A DNA stretch of 39,373 bases from an uncultured Pseudomonadota bacterium. GTDB taxonomy: Bacteria > Pseudomonadota > Gammaproteobacteria > Methylococcales > Methylomonadaceae. Shown here one piece after another: positions 32,723 through 39,373 of the stretch. The first letter of the stretch is position 1. Every line of letters begins with the position of its first letter. The translations under genes were made by a program, and so were the position numbers. The notes beneath the pieces are model-generated. The model ran no database searches. It was not told the DNA's origin and saw only the letters and a list, made by a program, of their open reading frames with translations. Location of the stretch: assembly GCA_903928965.1 (NCBI GenBank), contig CAIYSZ010000004.1, positions 1 to 39,373 on the forward strand, in the 5' to 3' direction.

Positions 32723-34971
32723 ACAAAGGCAACCGCGGCGGCATGCAATCCAAACCGGCTTGGCGGCGGCATGCCCGGTTCTGGTTCGGAACCGGGCTGA
32801 CCCAATTCCTAAGCGCCGAACTCAAGGACTTTCCGGAACGGCGCATCGCGGCGCTGCGTTTATTCACCGTATCATTGACCATCGCCCTGGTCAGCCAAAG
32901 CCTGCACGTGCCGCCTTTGGGCGCCGTTGCGGTGCTGATCTGCCTCAGTTACGACGCCTACGCCAACGCCGGGCAATCCTTGCAATTCGGATTAAGGCAG
33001 ATTGGTTACATGCTCATCACCGTCATGATTTCCGTATTTACGCTCATATTCTGCGGAGACAATATTTGGCTCATGCTACCCGTGTCCTTTCTGGTGATGG
33101 CGGTAGGCTTGTTTCATGCGCGTTTGATCGCCTGGCCCACCGGCATCCCGCTTTGGTTCTCCATGTCCGTGCTGTATAGCCCAAGCACTCCGGACGAGAA
33201 TATATACAGCGCCTTATGGATTATCCCGATTATCGGCTTGCTAGGGCATGGCGTCTGGACCCTAGTGCATTTGCTGATCAAACCTCAAGACCCGTTTATT
33301 CAATTGCAAGAAACGCTGATCTCGCAACTAGCGGCAGTGGAATTTATTTTTAAGAAACGCTTGGCCGACAGCGGCATCGGCGGGCCTTGCCACAGGCCGG
33401 AGGAGACCAAGATCGGTGGCGCTGGCGGCTTCGGCAAAATTACCTTGTTATTATCCAACGCGGAGTTTGTTCATCCGCGCCTCCGCAAGCAACGCCGCGC
33501 CTACAAAGCCTTGCTGCTGGAAATCGACGGCTTGCGCCAGCTCGCGGCATGGCTGGAGCTATCCTTGTCGGCGGAATTTCGCGCCCGGCGCATGTCCCCC
33601 GAAAAAATAAAAGTCTATATGGCCTTGCGTAGCGCCTGCGCCGCCTTGCGCCTAGGCGTGGAAAAATCGTACGACTTTTCCGAACTGGTCAACGGATTAT
33701 TGACGCAAGAGGTATTGCACGAATATTCCAGGGAAACCAATCCCACGGTATTAACCGCCCTGTGGAACGCGCTGTTGCGCACCTCCGATCTGCTGCGCCA
33801 AATTTACCACCCGGAAGCCATTACGGACGAGGAACCGGATAGGGAGACGGCCTCCGCCGCCGAGGAAGCCGCCAGCCGCATGTATGCCTGGCTAAGATAC
33901 GATTTTTGGGAAAAGAACGCGGACAGCCTGCAATTCGGCATTAAATTTTCATTAGGCGCAATTATTTGCATGCTCATCGTGCAAGGATTGCAATGGCCGG
34001 AAATCAATACCGCCATCGTCACCTGCCTGGTCGCCGCGCAAACCAGCCTGGGCGCGGATTACCGTTTATCATTACTACGCATCGCCGGGGCCGCCGCGGG
34101 CGGTTTGTGCGCCTATCTCTATTTAGTCGCGTTCCAATCCCAACTCGACACCATCGCCGGATTTACGCTGGCCACCGCCCCGGTATGGGCGCTGGCGGCC
34201 TGGATTAGCGCCGGCAGCGAACGCATTGCTTATCTGGGGCGGCAATTGGGATTTTCCTTCGCCTTGTTTGTACTGCATGATTTTAATGCGGTGACAGACT
34301 TATACCTGCCGCGAGATCGGGTTATCGGCATATTGCTCGGCCTTGTCGTCATGGGCGTTCTGGATTACGCCCTGTGGCCCAGACGCTCGATAACCCTGGC
34401 CGCGCATCACAGCGCCGCGGCCTTGCGCGCGTTGTCCCGGTTCAGCCTGCGCATGCAGGATGCCAGCCATCTGCTAAGCATGCTGCCGTTGCGGCTAGCG
34501 GCGGAAAAAGATCTCGCCGCCGCGACGCTATTGATTTCACATGCCGTGTTGGAGCCCGACGCCCGGTTTAAGAGCAGAATGCATAAACGCGCCGCCTTGA
34601 GAGCCATCGTCAGGGATGCTGGCCATGTTTCCGCGCTGCTGCAAGTGCGCAGGCGTTACCGCTTGCTGAGCGGCCAACGATTCTCCGCGTTTCCGCAAAC
34701 CTTGCAGCTGCACAGCCGCGCCTTCGACGACGCGCTGTCTGACGCCTTGGAACACGCCGCCGAAATTTTACAAGGCCAAAAACAAGCAGCCTTAACCAAC
34801 GCCGCCGACGTTCACGAACTTCTAAAACAAAGCTACACCGATTATCATGGGATAGACAACCTGCCGGATGATTTAGCCAAGGAATGGGAGCTACGCTTCA
34901 TGTTAGATCGGCAAATCATCGCCATGTTGGACAGCATACAAATCAAGGCGCAATATTTCGCCGCAAAATAG
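32719..34971 (+). CDS. FUSC-family efflux transporter (MdtO/AaeB-like)
   Basis: This 750-residue inner-membrane protein has the FUSC layout: an N-terminal cluster of about six helices (about 45-190), a long cytoplasmic region (about 190-400) and a second six-helix block (about 410-560, with SLGAIICMLIVQGLQWPEINTAIVTCLVAAQTSLG), then a C-terminal helical domain. It overlaps the adaptor stop (ATGA), so the pump is made as a unit. FUSC proteins export aromatic acids or related compounds in AaeAB and MdtNOP systems; the substrate here is not known. The start could also be ATG 32743. Confidence 0.9.
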   Translation: MNKGNRGGMQSKPAWRRHARFWFGTGLTQFLSAELKDFPERRIAALRLFTVSLTIALVSQSLHVPPLGAVAVLICLSYDAYANAGQSLQFGLRQIGYMLITVMISVFTLIFCGDNIWLMLPVSFLVMAVGLFHARLIAWPTGIPLWFSMSVLYSPSTPDENIYSALWIIPIIGLLGHGVWTLVHLLIKPQDPFIQLQETLISQLAAVEFIFKKRLADSGIGGPCHRPEETKIGGAGGFGKITLLLSNAEFVHPRLRKQRRAYKALLLEIDGLRQLAAWLELSLSAEFRARRMSPEKIKVYMALRSACAALRLGVEKSYDFSELVNGLLTQEVLHEYSRETNPTVLTALWNALLRTSDLLRQIYHPEAITDEEPDRETASAAEEAASRMYAWLRYDFWEKNADSLQFGIKFSLGAIICMLIVQGLQWPEINTAIVTCLVAAQTSLGADYRLSLLRIAGAAAGGLCAYLYLVAFQSQLDTIAGFTLATAPVWALAAWISAGSERIAYLGRQLGFSFALFVLHDFNAVTDLYLPRDRVIGILLGLVVMGVLDYALWPRRSITLAAHHSAAALRALSRFSLRMQDASHLLSMLPLRLAAEKDLAAATLLISHAVLEPDARFKSRMHKRAALRAIVRDAGHVSALLQVRRRYRLLSGQRFSAFPQTLQLHSRAFDDALSDALEHAAEILQGQKQAALTNAADVHELLKQSYTDYHGIDNLPDDLAKEWELRFMLDRQIIAMLDSIQIKAQYFAAK

Positions 34972-35005
34972 CTTTCAGGCTTGGGCTTGCAGGCATAAAA
35001 CAAAC

Positions 35006-38000
35006 TTATAGGGAATCTCCCCGTGGCCGGTACTCCGCCAACAATTTTTGCAATTGTTTGAAATCGGCCGGTTTTACCATAAATTCGTTAATGCCGGCTT
35101 GCAACGCTTTTTGCCGATCTTCGTCACGGCCGTAGCCGGACATGGCAATCAGCAACACAGACTCCAATTCAGGCCGGGCGCGCAGTTTTCCCGCCAATTC
35201 ATATCCATTCATGCCTGGCAAGCCGATATCGAGAATAATCGCATCCGGAGTATTGTTCTCGACATACGCCAAAGCGTCCGCGCCATTATAGGCCACGCTA
35301 GGTTGATTGCCATCCATATCCAAAAGCAAAGCCAGACTGTCGGCTACATCCTGATTATCTTCCACGATCAGAATTTTTAATTTTTCGGAGGCCGCCAGTT
35401 TAGGCTCCGGCGGCGGCAGGGGCTGTACCGGCGTCGGCGCCCCTCGCGTCAAAGCCAACCGCGGCAAGCGAATCACGAACTCGCTCCCCTTGCCCAAGCC
35501 CGCGCTGTATGCCTTGACCGTACCGTGATGTTTTTCCACCAATTGCTTGACAATGGTTAACCCCAGACCCAAACCGCCATCGGTGCGGTCCAAACCGCGG
35601 CTGGTTTGATAAAACAACTCAAACAATTTAGGTAAATCATCGGCGGCTATACCTCTGCCGTCATCGCGTACGCGCACGCACACGCTATCCGGATTAGCTT
35701 CCACAATCAATCGGATATGCCCGCCCGGCGGCGTATATTTTGCTGCATTGTTCAAAAGATTTGAAAATGCCTGCGTCAATCGTATCGGATCGCCCTCCAA
35801 CCAAATAGCCTGGTCGGGCAAATATTGGCTGAAATGGTGTTGGCGTTGCGCAATGAGCTCCTGGCAACTTTCCACGGCCGATGCGACGACGTCCCGTATT
35901 TCCAGGCGCTGTTTTTTTAAGGTAATCAAGCCTTTGTTAATACGCGAAATATCCAAAAGATCGTCTATCATAATCATCAGATGATGCAATTGGCGATCGA
36001 TGATATCGGCGCAATGAGGAATGCAATCCTCAGTTCCGAATTGTTTCAAGATTTCCGCCGCGTTTTTGATCGGCGCCAGCGGATTGCGCAATTCATGCGC
36101 CAACATGGCCAGAAAATCGTCTTTTTGCCGGTCCGCGTCGCGCAAACTCATTTCAATTTGCTTTTGCTCGGTAATATCGTTGATCAAGCCAATGACTCGT
36201 TCAAGGCCGCCGTCCGCTTGACGCAAATGCTTGGACTTGATCGACAGCCAACGGATTTCGCCGTCAACGCGCCGTATTCGGCATTCAAAACAACAATCCT
36301 GTATATTTTTTAAACAGTCGGACTGTATTTTCGCAACTTCCTCGCGATCTTCTTCCACCACATGTTGCAAAAAAATTTGGAAAGACCAAAAACTCGGCGC
36401 CACAACGTACCCAAAAATTCTTGAATGCATTTCCGAACGCCACTCTTGGCCGGTGAGCAAATTCGTTTCCCAAGCGGCCATTTGCCCAGCTTCCAACGCG
36501 AACCGCCACCGTTCCAGATTTTCGCGTAAACTGATCTCCACCTGCTTGAACTCGGTAATGTCCCGATTAGTGCCGACCATCGCCTCGACCTGGCCGGAGG
36601 GATTAATCACGACATTGTAGACCACCTCAATAAAGCGGATTTCACCGTCGCTTTGCCTCCGTATGCGAAACTCGCCCGCGGCATCCCGGCGGTCGGCAAT
36701 GACGCGCTCAACCTTCGCTTGCAATTTCGGCCAATCCTCCGCCAATACAAACTGACTCCAAGCCGCATAATCGAAGCGTAAATCGGCGGTAGGATGCACT
36801 CCGTAAATACGAAACATTTGCGCGTCCCAAGTCAAGGTATTATCGGATAAATTCCGCTCCCAAATCCCCACCCTGGACGCGGCGGTAGCCAATTTCATGC
36901 GTTTTTCATTACGTAGCCGTTCCGCCTCGGCGCGTTTCCGCTCGGATATATCCATTACAAATGCGTAATACATAAGCGGCTTGCCATCCGCGGCGGTTTG
37001 CATATTGAGCAATAATTCCACCGGTATCCGGCTGCCGTCCTTGCGGATATATTCCTTTTCATAGCGCACCGAGCGACCGGTCTCGGAAATTTCTTGGAAT
37101 TTCGCCCGCTCGAACTCGCGCCATTCCGGCGGCGTCAAATCGATCATACAACTTAGATGCATGAGTTCATCGGCCGCATAACCGGTCAGCGCTTCATAGG
37201 CGGCGTTAAACATGCTGAATTTGCCGTTGGCGTTGACGATCGCAATCGGCTGTGAAGAAAAACGCATCAAATCCGCGAAAATCTGGTTTTCTTTTTGACT
37301 TGCCTGCAACTGTTGCTCGGCCTCGATTCTTTCAGAAGTATCACGGATAATAGCGGTATAAATTTTGTTGGCGCCTTCCCCGCTATGCGCGATTGAAACC
37401 TCAATCGGGAACGTCAATCCGTTCGCCCGCAACCCATAAGCCGCTCTTCTTGATTTCATGCGGAAGCTGGACGCTTGCTCAAGGCCGAACATCTCAACCT
37501 GGTGATGATGGTCGCGCCGAAACTGTTCGGGTATGAAGGTCTCCACCGGCAAATTCAGCGCATATTCGGCGGAACAGCAAAACATGCGCTCCGCTCCGGA
37601 ATTGAATAGCGTAATGCGCTGTTGAGCGTTAATAGTAATAATGGCGTCCATCGCCGATTCCACAATATCCTGATAATGCCGGCGACTCTCTTGCAATTGC
37701 TTTAGATAGTTTTCCTGGCTAGTGATATCGCGAAAACTCCAAACTCGGCCCGCCACCTGGCTATTGACATATTGCGGCGCCGAAGCGCGCTCAACGACTC
37801 TGCCGTCTTTTAAATGTAGAATGTCAAATGAACTAATATTCGGCTTGGCTTTTAACTCCAAGACCTTGCTTATAAACGCTTTCGGCTCGGCCATTTGTTG
37901 CATGGCATAAGCCAGGGCTTGTCGATCATCGCCCGCGGCGGCCATTTCCGCGTCGACAGCCCACATCCGCAAAAATTGTTGGTTATACAATAGCCAACGA

Positions 38001-39160
38001 TCTTGCAAATCCACCGCCAGAATAGCATCGTTGCAACAATTCAGAGTCGCCTGTTGCAGTGAGGTTAACTTGGCCAAGCGCAGATTGATGCGATATATAT
38101 AAGCAGAGATTGCAAATATCACGGCAATAAGAGCGCTCAGGCCGGCCAGCCCCAGATATAATTTTTGATTATCTTGCGCGGCTGGCGGCAGGTATAAAAA
38201 ATCATGCACGTCAACGTCGGCCGGCAGCATGCCAAGTTCCGCGTAACTGGCGGCAATGCGCCGCCAACGTTCCTCGCTCATGTGGCCGATCGCCACAAAA
38301 TCCGGCTTGATCAATTTCCTTAATTGTTCCGCCTCAAACATCAGCGCCTCGATGCTTTTATCGGGCGCGTAGCGTTCGTGTATCAGACGGCTGGTTTCCT
38401 CCACATGCTCTAATGCATAACGCCAGCCTTGCAGGCTGGCTTGCAAAAACGCCTCCACCAAGGCGGGATTATGCTTCGCCAAATAGAGACTGGTCACCAA
38501 TACGTCGTTATAAAAATCCACGCCGTAATCCTGCGGACGAATCAAGGAATAGGGCACGCCCAATTGCCGAAGTTGATACGCTTCATTACTGATATAACCG
38601 AAATAGGCATCCGCCTTCCCGTCTATCAACGCTTGCAAGGCCATGGACTCTTTTTCCGGCATCATGATAATCTGTTTGGCATCCAAGCCTTCTTTCTGTA
38701 ACAAGGCTAGCGCCTCGGATGACTCCGAAAGCAGTATCTTTTTACCTTGCAAGTCGAGCAAGTTGTGGATGCCGCTATCGGTGCGCACCATAAACACGCC
38801 TGGAGAACTCTGCATAATGGCCGCCAGAGCCGCCACGGGTTTGCCGCGTGCAAATTCCAAAACCGCGCCGCTACTGGTTACGCTAAAATCCGCTTGGCCA
38901 TCTAGCACTTGTTGCACAAGAAGTTGATCCCGGCCATTTAAACCGCTTGGTTCAGGCAGCGCGCCTCCGCCCGGCAGTATTTCAACATCCAGTCCGGCAG
39001 CGCGGTAGAATCCATTTTCCAGCGCCATATAATATCCGGCGAATTGGAATTGGTGAAACCATTTCAATTGCAAACGTACTTTCTGATCGGCGTAGGACAA
39101 AGACGAATTGCATAGCAATAAAAAAACCAATAAAACCTTAAATAAATTATTCAAAATCAC
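35006..39160 (-). CDS. Hybrid histidine kinase with NMT1/THI5-type binding domain and five PAS modules
   Basis: This is a 1,384-residue membrane protein. A signal peptide (about 1-24) is followed by a periplasmic NMT1/THI5-type ligand-binding domain (about 27-310, LQLKWFHQFQFAGYY and GLDVEILPGGG), a membrane helix (about 333-355), five PAS-like segments (about 365-480, 492-612, 625-740, 755-870, 880-998), HisKA with His1022 (AHELRNPLAP), HATPase with NLLNNAAKY, DDGRGI and GGLGLGL, and a receiver (about 1262-1378) with Asp1311 and Lys1363. GTG 39160 is the longest start, but AAGG with a 7-nt gap favours TTG at 39154 (MNNLFKVLLV). The ligand is unknown, perhaps a pyrimidine or aromatic compound as in related binders. 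No partner regulator is nearby. Confidence 0.93.
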   Translation of the reverse strand: MILNNLFKVLLVFLLLCNSSLSYADQKVRLQLKWFHQFQFAGYYMALENGFYRAAGLDVEILPGGGALPEPSGLNGRDQLLVQQVLDGQADFSVTSSGAVLEFARGKPVAALAAIMQSSPGVFMVRTDSGIHNLLDLQGKKILLSESSEALALLQKEGLDAKQIIMMPEKESMALQALIDGKADAYFGYISNEAYQLRQLGVPYSLIRPQDYGVDFYNDVLVTSLYLAKHNPALVEAFLQASLQGWRYALEHVEETSRLIHERYAPDKSIEALMFEAEQLRKLIKPDFVAIGHMSEERWRRIAASYAELGMLPADVDVHDFLYLPPAAQDNQKLYLGLAGLSALIAVIFAISAYIYRINLRLAKLTSLQQATLNCCNDAILAVDLQDRWLLYNQQFLRMWAVDAEMAAAGDDRQALAYAMQQMAEPKAFISKVLELKAKPNISSFDILHLKDGRVVERASAPQYVNSQVAGRVWSFRDITSQENYLKQLQESRRHYQDIVESAMDAIITINAQQRITLFNSGAERMFCCSAEYALNLPVETFIPEQFRRDHHHQVEMFGLEQASSFRMKSRRAAYGLRANGLTFPIEVSIAHSGEGANKIYTAIIRDTSERIEAEQQLQASQKENQIFADLMRFSSQPIAIVNANGKFSMFNAAYEALTGYAADELMHLSCMIDLTPPEWREFERAKFQEISETGRSVRYEKEYIRKDGSRIPVELLLNMQTAADGKPLMYYAFVMDISERKRAEAERLRNEKRMKLATAASRVGIWERNLSDNTLTWDAQMFRIYGVHPTADLRFDYAAWSQFVLAEDWPKLQAKVERVIADRRDAAGEFRIRRQSDGEIRFIEVVYNVVINPSGQVEAMVGTNRDITEFKQVEISLRENLERWRFALEAGQMAAWETNLLTGQEWRSEMHSRIFGYVVAPSFWSFQIFLQHVVEEDREEVAKIQSDCLKNIQDCCFECRIRRVDGEIRWLSIKSKHLRQADGGLERVIGLINDITEQKQIEMSLRDADRQKDDFLAMLAHELRNPLAPIKNAAEILKQFGTEDCIPHCADIIDRQLHHLMIMIDDLLDISRINKGLITLKKQRLEIRDVVASAVESCQELIAQRQHHFSQYLPDQAIWLEGDPIRLTQAFSNLLNNAAKYTPPGGHIRLIVEANPDSVCVRVRDDGRGIAADDLPKLFELFYQTSRGLDRTDGGLGLGLTIVKQLVEKHHGTVKAYSAGLGKGSEFVIRLPRLALTRGAPTPVQPLPPPEPKLAASEKLKILIVEDNQDVADSLALLLDMDGNQPSVAYNGADALAYVENNTPDAIILDIGLPGMNGYELAGKLRARPELESVLLIAMSGYGRDEDRQKALQAGINEFMVKPADFKQLQKLLAEYRPRGDSL

Positions 39161-39373
39161 ACCTTTAATATATTCAAGTTGCTATTCTGAAAAGAGAGCG
39201 AGGCGATATGCAAAAGGAATGAATAATAACATGCTTAGATTTAAAACAAAGATTAACCTGAATCCGTGTTACGAGTAGTTTAAGGGAGGTCATCCGCGTT
39301 TTCGGCTCGATTTTTAAAATATATCCTTCATCAATCAAAACTACAAACCCCTTTTATCAGTCCCTCAATCGCA
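39161..39373. other. Region upstream of the sensor kinase gene
   Basis: This has no gene that I can see. It must hold the kinase promoter, but no clear boxes stand out. It lacks the THI-box pattern of a TPP riboswitch, although the kinase has an NMT1-type domain. Confidence 0.4.

Noticed and set aside
39161-39373. TPP riboswitch ahead of the sensor kinase with its THI5-type domain
   Set aside because: No THI-box pattern (CTGAGA and partner) is visible on the minus strand.
1-39373. CRISPR arrays or rRNA genes
   Set aside because: No regularly spaced direct repeats of 24-40 bp with unique spacers, and no rRNA-like sequence, were seen.

Overview
The window looks like a chromosomal segment of a gammaproteobacterium. 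It has a separate hisE next to tatABC, a crp/vfr–osmC–speD cluster like that of Pseudomonas, kup, and a TonB/ExbBD system. A methanotroph-like (Methylococcales) host is possible, but nothing in the window proves it. Core genes are moderately GC-rich; the first ~2 kb are strikingly AT-rich and foreign in character.

Layout. (1) Positions 1-3411 are the end of an integrated element: a large uncharacterised gene running off the left edge, a decayed IS21-type istB, an AlpA/excisionase-like gene and a tyrosine integrase that stops 77 bp from the 3' end of a tRNA-Thr(CGT) gene, the likely attachment site. (2) Positions 3415-11428, all on the minus strand, hold tonB-exbB-exbD-pepN-hisB-hisH-hisA-hisF-hisI-tRNA-Thr, tightly packed. 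The tRNA starts 9 nt after the hisI stop. (3) Positions 11604-15700, plus strand, hold kup and then trpE-trpG, preceded by a 15-bp-period repeat with a hairpin. (4) Positions 15701-17638 are accessory: an MqsR/MqsA toxin-antitoxin pair and a DUF29 gene. Each is followed by a degenerate copy of the trpG 3' end, so this looks like modular insertion behind trpG. (5) Positions 17639-19580, minus strand: lysR, a methyltransferase and a rhodanese. (6) Positions 19581-20195 contain a promoter, several hairpins, three CCTCC (anti-Shine-Dalgarno) motifs and a strong intrinsic terminator, which together suggest an undescribed small RNA. (7) Positions 20196-23228, plus strand: hisE-tatA-tatB-tatC-yggS and a SPOR-domain protein. 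(8) Positions 23249-25232: crp/vfr-like regulator (minus), diverging from osmC and speD. (9) Positions 25300-29251: sulfate-binding protein (plus), convergent with cysTWA (minus). (10) Positions 29480-34971: a tripartite efflux locus (TolC-type gene diverging from ytcA-hlyD-fusC). (11) Positions 35006-39160: a 1,382-1,384-residue hybrid histidine kinase with a periplasmic NMT1/THI5-type binding domain and five PAS-like modules.

The genes form histidine and tryptophan synthesis, Tat export, TonB-dependent energised uptake, potassium and sulfate import, and small-molecule efflux. The points most worth following up are the putative CCUCC small RNA, the repeated trpG ends around mqsRA, and the large sensor kinase.
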